This document shows, in pieces, positions 1 through 12,193 of a stretch of 64,000 nt of DNA; the stretch's first letter is position 1; every line of letters starts with the position of its first letter. The translations under genes and the position numbers were made by a program. The stretch is taken from NCBI GenBank assembly GCA_033807695.1, contig CM066306.1:1302001-1366000 (forward strand), in the 5' to 3' direction. This DNA is from Daedaleopsis sinensis. Taxonomy: Eukaryota > Basidiomycota > Agaricomycetes > Polyporales > Polyporaceae. The notes under the pieces were generated by a model. That model was given only the letters and a program-made list of their open reading frames with translations. It was not told the DNA's origin and did no database searches.

Positions 1-312
1 GCGCGGGGACCTTCACGTCCTGGCCCATATTCGCGCTCTCCGGGACGAATGGGCCCCTTGAGACTGGGTGTGCGGCACGGAGGAGATGAGCGAGAGTGGG
101 AGGTAAGGACAGGAGGGCGACGTACTACTGCCGTTGCTGACCGACGCATCGTATGAGGGTGGTGCGTACTGCGGCACCTGCGCAGTCTCGTCGTAGTTAT
201 CGTTGTCTTTAGCCTGCGCAATCGTCGGAGAGTCAGTCAGTCGCGTGCACGTTTGACGAGGGCGTGTGCAGCTCACCATGGAGGAGTCGGTGTGGGTTGG
301 GTTGACAATCAT
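1..312 (-). CDS. Unrecognised protein, 5' end only (runs off left edge)
   Basis: The 5' part of a minus-strand gene continues past base 1. ATG at 312 (or 279) is followed by an intron with donor GTGAGC directly after the ATG at 279-277, and acceptor TTGCGCAG before 'AKDNDNYDETAQVPQ'. A second intron (donor GTACGT, acceptor CACCCAG) joins to 'SRGPFVPESANMGQDVK' in an open frame to the window edge. The product looks polar and rich in Pro/Tyr/Ser, and I do not recognise a family. A TATA box lies only about 20 bases upstream of ATG 312, which makes ATG 279 the more comfortable start and would put an intron immediately after the start codon. The frame continuity over two introns supports a real gene; the function is unknown. 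Confidence 0.55.
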
Positions 313-330
313 CGGAGGGGATGGAGACAG

Positions 331-340
331 CTTATATAGG
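331..340 (-). promoter_or_regulatory. TATA box of the left-edge gene
   Basis: Read on the minus strand, CCTATATAAG lies 52 bases before ATG 279 and about 20 before ATG 312. The rest of the 313-768 stretch is a divergent intergenic region shared with the PRMT1 gene and holds no gene that I can support. Confidence 0.5.
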
Positions 341-768
341 GCGGAAGAGAACGCTCCAAGGCGGGGCCGGGAGCACTGGAAAGGGTTTTTGTGGGCCCTC
401 AGCTGCCTGCGCAGCGGGGAAAGCCCTGGAAGGCGACTGGCCCCCTGCCGCGCAGATGCCGCTGCGGCCACGACTGCGCTTCGCATTAACACTGCCCCCG
501 TGGCTGTGCCCGACTCGCGTAAGCGACCTCCGAGCCGCAAAAAAAGGAAAGGGCGGGGTGTGACCCGACTCTTGCCGCGTCACGGTCACGCCTCCTACCG
601 CAGAGATCTGATCAGTCGATCGAGCATCGAGCGCTTCGTGATTTTCTTTCGACGATAGGCGCGTGCATCCAATCTCGCGTCTCTGACTCTCTCTTCCGTT
701 CTGCTCACGCGTGCCCACATTCTGTGCTCTCTCCTTCTAGTCTTCGTCTACACTCACGACGACTGCGC

Positions 769-776
769 ATATAAAA
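769..776 (+). promoter_or_regulatory. TATA box of the PRMT1 gene
   Basis: ATATAAAA sits about 50 bases upstream of the PRMT1 start codon, the usual distance for a short fungal 5' leader. Confidence 0.5.
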
Positions 777-825
777 TCTAGAGTTTTTAAGAACACAAGT
801 AGCATCTCTCTCCACAAACGAGACT

Positions 826-2474
<1,649 letters not shown>

Positions 2475-3250
2475 TTTGGATTGGACTCGGACGCATTCCT
2501 GCTGCTGTCTGCATGCTGCGCGCCGACACGAACGCGCTCGCCCGCCGGTGCGCTCTAAAACGGATGCGGTCACGGTGACTCGGAATCGGATGGGGCATGC
2601 GATCGGACGCTTGCAGGTACTGAGCATAATCAGGCTCGCTGGCCGGTGGGGATTCGGGAGAGCAGTGGCGGGGGACGTGGGGTATGGAGGGCTGTATGTT
2701 GACGTTGGGCAACGAAGCTAGATCCGGTTTTGTGTTGAGGCTGCACAATTGAGCGATGCATGTTCAGCGATCAACTCACGCGGGCGCAGCCGTGGACGTG
2801 TGGCATTGTGTGAGAGAGGGGGGCGGGGGAGGGTAGGTTGAAAGGCAAAGGTCTGGATAGTGTTTGGATTCCATGCGAGAGGCATGTGGACCGCCGCGGA
2901 ATGCTGCATGTATGAGGCCCAAACGGTTAAGTACACTGCTGTACACTGCCGGCGGGAGGAGCGGAGGCGCCCGCTGCCGATGATCTCATCCCTTTCACTG
3001 CTTCAGGTCCCGCATCCGATGCGCCCGCAACGGCCCACACAGACGCCCAGTACTGTTCTCTTCCCTGCAGTCACTCCAGAGACACAGACTTATAATCCGC
3101 CACCGTCGCCCTCCGTTTCATATCACTCTCTCCGCCCTCGCCTCATCTTTTGTCATCGCCCCGCGCTATACCTGCTCGCTGTCTGCCGTGTTGAACTCGA
3201 TACTGACTCCGTTCAGGACGAACAGTGTCTCGCGCATTCTCACCTCCATT

Positions 3251-5654
3251 ATGTATCCACGCTCTTCGCCTTCCAGCTCGCTATATGCTGCCCCTGCGCT
3301 CGACCGGCTGCCTGCAGAGATCCTTCTCGAGGTCGCCAACTACCTCACCTCGCGCTCCGACGTTCTTCAGCTGAGCCAAGTGGTGCGTATGCCTGTCGTA
3401 CGACCCCAGCCCCCGGTGTCTCACGTCCCCGATCGCGTCCCCAGTCGTCCGTCATGTATGCCAAGGTCGTTCCGGCCCTCTACGCCGCCGTCGACCTCCA
3501 TGGCGCGGAGCAGTGCGAGTACACGCTCGGGATGCTCCAGCGCTGCCCCGACGTCGCGCGGCACATCCGGCGGCTCGCCGTCCACCCCGAGCACGAAGTC
3601 AACCCCCGCCCGTACGACCGCGCCCGCGCGTGGGACAACGCGGGCATCGTGTCGCGGTGCATCCTGAAGCTCGCGCCGCACCTCGACGCGCTCGCGCACT
3701 TCGAGTGGGACGGGGAGGACATGCTGCCTGACGACCGGATGTGGACGGAGCTTCGCTCAAGGTGAGCACCGGACTTGCGGGTGCCGCGCGCGGGCCCTCC
3801 GCTGCCCCCGGATAGATGTTCATTGGTATGGGCGGTCCTTCCGTGTTGCATTCCAGATGTCCGCGGCTCGGACACGTCGGGACGACCTTTGGGTGCTTCC
3901 TCCCCCGGCCGACGAGCTCGGTACGTGCGCCATCATATCATGGTCTCACACCCTACGGCCGCTTACGCCGACGACCGCTAGCTCTTCCAGTTCACGGGTC
4001 TGGCAGGCTTCTCGCTCACCCTCAAGGACGGGTTCTACGCCCACTCGCTGCACTTGCCCTCCCGAGGTGGGTTCACTGCCAATAAGGATGGACACCTCGC
4101 CCTCGCTGACGAAGAGTCAGAGAGCGAGCCTGTCTTCAGCCGTCTCTGGGACATGCTCACTCTCCGCTGCCCCGACCTCGAGTCTCTCAGGATCGTCGGC
4201 AACTCCTCAGAGCCGACAGATGCGACGAGGTTATATGGCGCACACTGGCCCAAGCTGACCCATCTTGCGCTTGGGGCCCTGCTGTGGAATTCCAACGCCC
4301 CCGTACAAGGCGGCGAAGTGGTAGACTTTGCCTCTTTCCTCGATCGGCACCCGACTATAGAGAGCTTGCATCTGTTGGGCCGGCCGGGCTCGAACACAAT
4401 CGACCTGTCGACGCTCTCACCCGAGGCCCTGCCGAACTTGAAGGACTTCAGCGGCTCGTTCACCCTCCTGCGGATGCTCGTCGACCGTGTTCACCACGAC
4501 GACGCCCCTGCTGGCGCGAACGCACCTGCCGCCCCTGCTCCGCCCCCTGCCCAAAACGTCAATCAGAACCAGAATCAGCATGTGCCGTGCACCTCGCTGT
4601 CCAAGACACTTCAGAGCGTGTCTTTCCCACATGCAATGCACCTTCGTGACTTGACACCACTTGCGATCTCGCGGGTTTTCGTGAGCTTGCAAGCTCTCAC
4701 GTCCGTCAAGGTTACATTCGCCATCCAGGGTGGATACGACAGCAGCAACGTGTTCCGCACCATCGTTGCCTCCTGCCCGCATCTGCTCGCCCTCGACATC
4801 ACCTGCACAAACCGGCCGTCGTTCTTCCTGGTCAGTATATGCGCACATGAGCACGCCGCATTCTCGCTGACGATTGCATGCAAATTGCCCCACAGGACGC
4901 GTTCGCGAACTCGCTCCGCGGACTCTCCCGGCTACGCACGCTCTCGCTCTCCGTGGTCCGCATGCCCGGGGAAGAGCCCATGCACATCGGCGCCTCCCGC
5001 ATCGCGCTCGCGAACCCGCGCCTCAAGTCCTTCTCCGTCGCGTTCATCGCCGCCCACAGCGGGGCCGACACGCCCGTCCCGCCCCTCGAGCGCGGCGTCT
5101 TCGAGCTCACGTGCGACGCGCACGGCATCCCCGTCTGCCTCGACGTCGCGCAGCGCTACACCGCGCTCTGGCCGTGGCAGCGCCGTGCCGCGCTCGCCGC
5201 CCGCCGCGCGCGCGCGGGTGCGGACCGACACGCGGGCATGGGCGTGGGCGCGGGCCTCGCGGAGTGGTTCGCTGCCGTCGCCGCCGCGCTTGGGGTCGAG
5301 GGCCCGATGGTGCTGCTCGAGAGCAGCGTCGGGGTCGGGGTCGGCATCGGCGGCGCGCATGGGGGCCTGCGGTTCTCCCCTGCGCCCGGGCTTACATCGG
5401 CGTTCGGGCACGGGCTCGGGGCGCTCGTCGCGGCGGGGCTCGGGTTCGTGCGCGGGCGGCCCACGGCGCGGCGGTGGCGGTATGACCTGCGGCCGAGCGG
5501 GCACCCGGACGTCGCGCGCAAGGGGATCGCGGAGCTGCTTGTCGAGCGGAGCCCGGCCGGGGAGGAGGCGCGGCTGATGGGGTTCTGCTTGGGGCTGCTG
5601 CTGCTCACGGTGTGGGCGCTCGTGAGCAAGACGACGATGTCGGCGCGGTCGTGA
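3251..5654 (+). CDS. F-box/LRR-like protein with hydrophobic C-terminus
   Basis: Begins MYPRSSPSS and soon shows an F-box-like helix 'LDRLPAEILLEVANYL', the Skp1-binding segment of SCF ubiquitin ligases. The following exons hold repeated leucine-rich segments ('LTLRCPDLESLRIVG', 'HPTIESLHLLG', 'LSRLRTLSLSVVRM') typical of substrate-recognition LRR arrays in agaricomycete F-box proteins. Introns: after LQLSQ(V), after the ELRSR exon, two short ones near 3.8-4.0 kb, and one after 'RPSFFL' with acceptor near 4895. The protein ends in a Gly/Ala-rich stretch and a predicted membrane helix 'LMGFCLGLLLLTVWALVSK' just before the stop, which is unusual for an F-box protein. Substrate unknown. The exon joins around 3770-4010 are the least certain part of the model. 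Confidence 0.7.
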
Positions 5655-5806
5655 GTGTCAGTGCGAGTACCGGACACTAATATTGCAATTGGGAGGATAT
5701 TCAGGATTTGGAGGAGACACGACTTGCGATTTGCCATTGTGCGACGCCGCGCTCGCCTACGCTGCTATTTAATTCGCTGCTCATGACCATGCCGCTGGAA
5801 CGGTGC

Positions 5807-5833
5807 ACGATACGATACGATACGATACGATAC
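5807..5833. repeat. ACGAT pentanucleotide microsatellite
   Basis: Five full tandem copies of ACGAT plus a partial one in the intergenic region between the F-box gene and the tyrosinase gene. The remainder of 5655-6257 shows no gene; both neighbours end here, facing each other. Confidence 0.9.
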
Positions 5834-6257
5834 ACGTCTAGGGGACCGCCCGTGCTTTGCTACTCGCTGCTGCTAGACTTAGATGCCGATGTGTTTATTC
5901 CCCCCTCGAGTCCTCGAGTTCCTGTAGCATACCCGCTCGTCTCCAACGTGCTTCGTACAGAGCGATTTCCGAACAATAGTTTTTCTCCAAGTGCACTGGC
6001 ATAATGCATAATAAGTTTACATGTACGCAATGCCCTAGTTGGCACGTGTAGTGACATTGCGCATGCTGCAATTCAAGCTCAAGTTCCTACGTACTTCCCG
6101 ATATTTTCGTACTGTGCTCGGTAGGCGAGTAATCGATGGACTTGAGCCGACTTAAGTGTACTTGGCTACTGCTGTGAGTGCGCACGGTAGCAAACGACGA
6201 TGACGTCGCGACGCACCGGTACCGGCCAGGACCGCCGCAGCCAGAGTGCCCTCACGC

Positions 6258-8144
6258 TCACTCATACACGTAGCAGAGGGCCCCGCCAGTCGTGTTCATG
6301 ACATCCCGGATCGTCAGGGCAGGAAACATGCCGTCCGCATGGATCGGCGAGGCGAGCTGTGCAAAAATCGGTAGTGCAGTGCCGTCAGCTTGTAAGTCGT
6401 TGCGAGGCAGTTTGCAGCCCCTTGCAACCCCCCGCCGATCTCGGAATCTGCCTGCCTGCCTCGCGCCCCGAGGCCTAAGGCACGAGGCACGAGGCTGGTT
6501 GCGAGGCGACGGGGTGTTGTCAAGTATGGGACTCCGAGTCGGGAGCGGACTCACGGATAAGGCTGGGGGCATGCCGTTCGGATAGTCGCGCAGCGCCTGG
6601 ACGGAGGTGAGGTTCTGCACGGAGCCGCCGCTGAACGCCCAGAAGCTGTCCGCGTGCGCGTGTTGCCAGTCGTACCAGACCTTGTCGACCATCTGTGGGC
6701 CAGGAGGGCGGGTGCGTCAGCGTTTGCGTTTGTTTTTTCACGATATATTGGCATTCCGCTCGGAGCGGCGGCGGAACGGGAACGCACTGCATGGTGCAAG
6801 AAAAACATCGGCTCTGTCACGTGTTCGCGACGACGGGATCGAGAAGGGTTGAAGTTAGGGATGCTTGGGGTTAGCTACAGCACTGCTCGCGGTACACGTG
6901 CGTACCATTGTCGGCTGGCCATTGACGCAGCACGGTGGGGCGCTCGCGGGGCAATAGCCAGAGAGATCGCTAGACGGGCGTCAGTCCGAAATCGTCAGAA
7001 CGAACGACGCGAACATAGCGTACCCCCCGACGATGAAGTGCACACTCGAATGCGGGCCCTTCAGGCGTTCAAGAGTCAGAACGTAGTGAGCCGCCGAGCC
7101 TCAAGAACGACGGGAGACTGGCAGTATAATTTGGAGGCGACTCACCTCAGGCCGTTCCATATACGCCTGGAAGCCGACAAAGTCCCCGGTCGGCCACTGC
7201 ACGAGCTTGCGGACCTCGTCGGGCGTGAAGCTCGTGTTGGCGTACACCGCGGGGTCTGTGATTACCGGATTTGCCATGAGCGCGAAGAACGGCTGCAGTG
7301 TGAAGTTCCGGCGGAGCGTGTGCGGGGCCGGGTACGAGAGCGCGAGGCCGCGGAAGCCGCCGTCCTGCACCTCGATGTCCTGTGCGGGGTCGCCCCAGCC
7401 GCCGAGGCCGCTGGCGGGGTCGGACTCGCCGAAGAGCGGGCTGTTTTCGACATCGTGCGCGTCTGTCATGCAAATACGTCGAAGAGGAGTGCGTGCGCTG
7501 AGTGCGGAGATAGTTGCTGGCGAGCTGAGGAGAGACTCGCACCAATGGACCAGTTCCAGTAAGGGAACCCGCCTGTGTAGCCACAACGCTCTTGCATGGC
7601 GGTTTCGACCGCTTGCACGTAAAGGCGATGGAATGGCAAGAAATATCCCGTGCTGTGAATCTATGACGGTGCAGTCGGGGATGAACCGCATGGCAGAGAC
7701 AGGTAAATATTAGTATTTGAGCTGCGGTGCGGTTGGGCTCTGAGATCTGAGGTCTGGCACGTACGCGAGTGTTGAGATCCATGTGGACATAGACGAGATC
7801 ATCCCAGTAGCTGCCCGAGGTGTTGACCGGTGGGATCTTCGACGCTGAGCGGTCGACACTCGGCACGAGTGCATCGTCGTGCGGCAGAAGCGATAGGCAC
7901 TGTCGCAAATATATGTTTAGATTGGACCGGACGACTGCCGTATGAGTCATCGCGGGTGGATACTCACATTCATGGCCGCGATCCATTGGGCGCGCTGGTG
8001 GGTAGTGAGCTGGCGCCATTCTCTCCTAACAGAAGGCCTGGTGCATATCATGGCGGATGCTAAGGCTGTCACGAAGAAGAGGAGAGTGCCAGACAGTATC
8101 GAAAGGGATGATGCACAGAGCAGCATGTCTTCCAGTGCGATCAC
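6258..8144 (-). CDS. Secreted tyrosinase (binuclear copper monooxygenase)
   Basis: Common central domain of tyrosinase: oxidises monophenols and diphenols to quinones on the way to melanin-type pigments. Start ATG at 8144 opens a signal-like N-terminus, with 'SGTLLFFVTALASA' as hydrophobic core, then 'HQRAQWIAAMN'. CuA histidines are seen in 'VYVHMDLN' and 'IHSTGYFLPFHR', the latter after an intron whose acceptor is GTCATAG. The middle reads 'GYTGGFPYWNWSID', 'AHDVENSPLFGES', 'GLGGWGDP' and 'SYPAPHTLRRNFTLQP'. CuB histidines are in 'GPHSSVHFIVGG' and 'MFFLHHAMVDKVWYDWQ'. The C-terminus is short ('NTTGGALCYVYE'), so I see no lid domain or proenzyme extension. Roughly 350-380 residues from about nine exons; the small exons between 6.8 and 7.1 kb are my least certain joins. 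Part of this gene (7213-7760) was copied to 38.5-39.0 kb. Confidence 0.88.
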
Positions 8145-9597
8145 AGTAGCGTGTGAGGGGGCAACAAATGCGGGTGTAAGGACGAGCGTGTTTTATGGTA
8201 CCGTAAAGGCTGCAATGGAGTGCATTGCGTAGTGCGGAGTTGGTACGGCATGAGTGAGTGAGAAGACGAGGTTCTGAGGAGACCTGTGACACCGCGCTCG
8301 GAACTCCTGTCCAACAGGGTTAGCTCTGTCTCCTCTTTGAGGGTTCGAGTTGTGCCTGCAGACCACTTATGGCCGGGGTCAGATCGTCAACCAGGTGCAC
8401 ACCTGCTCGTCATGAGATACATGATATGGGGCCGACCAACCTGGATGCTTACGACCACTAGTAGATTCATCATAGTAGCACTATTGAAGGTTGAGCTCCC
8501 ACTACTACGGGAGTTCCCGCGATGCCACTGTCCGACTTCAACCTCTAGATCTGCCACTGCAATCCTCAGCATAGTCTGAACGTATCTCCGCCGGGATAGA
8601 CATGGAACGCACCTAACAAACAGTACTGGTTCCTCCAGGCGACGGTTTGCTCGGCGCTGACGCACAGCTCGCTACGAAGATCCTGTACCGACCGGGACAT
8701 CTCGACGGTCGGGCGGACGAAGTGGTCGCTGCGCTCCACGGCTCCGGTGCACCTACGGCGTGTCATCGGACGTCGTCGACATCCACCCTCACGAATCTGG
8801 CTGCGACGTTCCACATAGCGACCTCCAATAGTGCGTTTGGACTAGTTTTCCCGCGAGATCATCATTCTTTTTGTTCGCCATCACGGTGTTCTGAGAATTG
8901 AAGACTCGATCGATCATCGCCGAAGTGCTGATCCTCCTTTTGTGAGCGTCCTAGGAAATGTTACAGCCCGCTACTCGAAGACAGCGTGTAATCGGGAGCA
9001 TTCCTGATGGCTTTCAGTGAATGGGGACACGGGGACCCTCCACCTCTTGCGGCTGCGATGGCTTACCCACTATGGCCTCTTCTACGACGTGCGCTGTAAC
9101 AATTAGAAATCGATATCTGGATCGAGTCTCCCGGATCGGCGGACTGCCGTAGACATGCAGGAACCTGGAAGTCACAGGTCCAAGCCTGACAAAGCAGTCC
9201 GTATATATTGTCCGACGCGCGAATTTACCAACGTTAACTCTGACCTGGTCCAGATAGTGACCCCCCCTCAGGGGCCGTTGTTGTATAGATCTCACTGCAG
9301 TAGACCTTATGTTGAAGTTTGAAGGTCGATTGACGATTCACGGAGGAGGAGGGCTGAAGCTGAAAAGGGGGGGTATCTCGGCCAACTCAGTAGTAAGAAG
9401 CCTGATTATACTACATTAGGTTACGCGTAGACGCCAGGTTCGCTTCTGGCTAGTATGGAGACCATGTGACCGTGGCATTTGTTCATTTCGACGAAGTTCA
9501 ACTTCGGACCACCCTGGACGAACCACTCATTACTCAGTACTCAGTTGCGAACGCTCAGCTGTAGCAGTGACCTACACCTGTTTTGACTACGCGAACT
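8145..9597. other. Intergenic, no supported gene
   Basis: Divergent 1.45 kb between the tyrosinase start and kinase-like copy 1. Short open frames on both strands have no recognisable motif, start context or splice continuation. The last 170 bases contain the CATGTGACCGTGGCATTT element and GAAGTTCAAC shared with the upstream regions of copies 3 and 4. Confidence 0.5.
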
Positions 9598-11159
9598 ATG
9601 GATCCGTACTCTCAAAGCGACCTGTGCGACTCCATCCCCAAGGTTTGTTTTATGTGAACCATTAATGCTATCAGCTGATTGTTTCATTTGCCAGCTACCC
9701 CGAAACAGCGTTGAGGACTTGGACAACCAAGGTTTTGCATTGACAGTTGAGCTGGGCGACTTTTGGGATGCAATAAGGCCCTGGTTAGCCACGAAAGGTG
9801 TCAACCTATACATACTGGGCATCCCGAAGTCCACCTCTTGGAAGCATTGGTATACCCCGCTAATGAGCAACACGGCTCCCCTGCCCTATGCTAAATGTGT
9901 AGACATGGAGATGTCAGCTGCTCAATCCTTCCAAACCCCGGTAAGTTCCTCGCTGTTGCTCCATGCGGCCGACTTGACACGTCCACTAGGTTCGGCTCGC
10001 TTGTGCTCAAGACGATGCGGGCAGGGATCTGATGCTCAAGCTCGTTGACACGGATAGCGACCAATGCCGCATTTACAAGCGGCTCTTGCAGGACTGGGAC
10101 CTCTTTTGCGACCCACGCACATTTCCGGGAGTCCTCCCTCCGGTAGACATTTTGGACACCCCGCATAACTACTCGATAGTCACAATGCCCATGTAAGTGG
10201 TCACAGCACCCACTATACTTGCAGATTGCGCTGATTTATCATGGAAACAGGTGGGGGGACTACATCAAGTTCGACATGAGTAATTTCGGTGAAGTACTCA
10301 GGTTCATGAAATGTTTACTTGATGTAAATATTTCCGCCTTATTATAACTCGAAGACGCTGACACTGCTACAGGGTCTTGTGTTCCTACACTCGAGACGCA
10401 TCGCACACCGTGTCAGTTGTGTCGCTTTCATGACAGTTCTTGGGCTCATAACCTTCACACAGGACATATGTGACAACAACATAGTCGTTAACTGCTATCG
10501 ACTTGATCGTGATCGAAGCCGTTTGGCGGGAGACCTGTGCCAGCACCGCGCTAGCGATGGTGTGTTCTATGCGCTCATGGATTATGATCAGTCCATCCAA
10601 CTGCCTGAGGATGCATCGTTGAAGCACTGTCGCCGGCCTTCTGAGGAGGCATGGGTAGGCTCCGATTTGTACCGACCGACCGACGCCATGCTCGGTGAAC
10701 CGGAATACAACCCGTTTGCGTACGACGTCGCAATGTTGGGAACTCTATTCCGGGTCCGGTTTTCGGTATGGTCAGCACTCTCGCTTTCTGTTTCGAGAGC
10801 TGAAGATTCAATTGCAGGAAGTCGTCGTCGCTGTACCAGCGCTGGCAGCGCTGTTTGACAAGATGACAACCCATGTCATTTCCGAGCGTTTCACGGCCGT
10901 AGAAGCACAACAATTCCTGGAAGACGAAACGAGCAACAGCCCTCACCGCATGCTTCTCCAGCTGTCCCCAAACTGGGATGCCGCGTGGCCGGACGCGGAA
11001 GTCTACTGGTCGATGTTACCCGTTGAAGTCCAACAAAGATGGAGCCGCTTCAGGACACCCCCGTTGCCCCTCCGGTCACGCATTTTGAACTGGGTGATGG
11101 GACACTCCCGGATGTGTTGTGATATAATAGTTTTTGCTCGCCGCGTCCTACGGATTTGA
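9598..11159 (+). CDS. Protein kinase-like gene, copy 1 (agaricomycete-expanded family)
   Basis: Belongs to the large agaricomycete family with a 'FWDAIRPWLATKGVNLY' N-terminus. MDPYSQSDLCDSIPK, an intron, then an exon with 'LPRNSVEDLDNQG'. Kinase signs: beta3 lysine in 'LMLKLVD', hinge 'SIVTMPM', catalytic loop 'IAHRDICDNNIVVN' (HRD and the Mg-binding Asn present, interrupted by an intron after HR), 'ALMDYDQSIQLP' where DFG would be (DYD), 'NPFAYDVAMLG' in the F-helix region, and 'MTTHVISERFTAVEAQQFL' near the end. The alpha-C glutamate position reads Gln ('DSDQCRIYKRLL'). Ends in a basic-hydrophobic tail 'CCDIIVFARRVLRI'. About 430 residues, seven or eight exons. Activity and substrate unknown. 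Copies 3 and 4 are near-identical at DNA level. Confidence 0.8.
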
Positions 11160-12193
11160 AACTACCTGATGTTGTTTCGCCGCTGAAGTCCTAGGAATGC
11201 TATTGTCCACATTCATGGGCGCTCTGATTGTGCGCGCCGAAGACGCACCTGAGAAGCACCCCACAGTCGTGTACTCGGAAGTATTACCGATGTATCTTGC
11301 TGGACGGCGGAGTGAGTTCATTTTTCTCTCCTAGCTTAGATGTCTCGCCTAGCAATCTCCAGATATCGAGACTCGATTAAGGTGTCGCGACCCCACCAGT
11401 CGCGCACATTTTGAGGTAGTATATAATCACCCTCTCCAATCCATAGCTCCTCCCTCACACCCGCCCGTACTTTACAGACTAGGGCCAGTAAGGAGGCAAC
11501 GGAGACGGGAGTCACTGGTCATTTTAGGAAGACCTCAAAGCTAGAATCTAGCACAAGTCGTACTCAGACGTGTGGTTGCGCGCACATCGAATGCATCTGA
11601 TTTCCCAGACCTCAACGCCGATGTGGTTCAGAACCGCCCTGTAGATCGTCCTAATCGGACTTGCGGTTGCACGAGCATCGAAAATGGAACTGATTCCTCA
11701 GCGCGGATGCGGTTCAGCACCCATCCATCACGCCGCCCTGTATGTGGATCGTCCTGCATCTTTCTCTCATTACTTATTCAAGGATTGGCTGGCCGGCTCC
11801 AAAGTTGTTCTCGAAGTTTCCCAAGGATCCGAGAAGCTCGTTCTTTGACAGCGTTTCTAGCCAATTAAGTCGTGTAGGTGCTATCTATTACAAAGGTGAG
11901 GATAACGAGCCGTCAGCACAGACGTTGGTAAATTTCCTGCTCCTGCTCCTACCTTGAAGAAGAAGGGAGTTCGAGTGACGAGACGGTCCGGGGGACTGGG
12001 TCGGAGTTAGAATGCGTGACACGCGTGACAGGTTTACGTACCACGTGACCGAACGCGTTAACGGTCAACGTCACCGTCACCTGCCATTCACAACATCAAC
12101 TTGAACTTTGAACTTGTTCGTCCCGCACCCTCTCAGTCAAGTCAAGTATATTTGCTCACGTCCCTCCGATATCTTCTCAGTGCTCTCTTCACG
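11160..12193. other. Intergenic with TATA-bearing duplicated block and decayed coding-like remnant
   Basis: The first 330 bases match the region after kinase-like copies 3 and 4, including 'GTCCTAGGA' and, at 11420-11427, TATATAAT followed by 'CCCTCTCCAATCC' and 'CCTCCCTCACACC', all shared with 40.9-41.0 kb. No gene follows that I can read. At 11742-11957 a short frame (PAPKLFSKFPKDP, then a polar stretch) resembles phosphotransferase-like coding sequence weakly and may be a remnant. Imperfect duplicated units of about 100 bases occur at 11.58-11.76 kb ('GATGTGGTTCAG' and 'GATGCGGTTCAG'). Confidence 0.4.

Noticed and set aside
8328..8400. tRNA-like GGGTTCGAG segment
   Set aside because: No matching acceptor stem or anticodon arm can be drawn around it.
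8286..8901. Possible decayed transposon or gene before kinase-like copy 1
   Set aside because: Frames are short, with no transposase or reverse-transcriptase motif, terminal repeats or target duplication that I could see.
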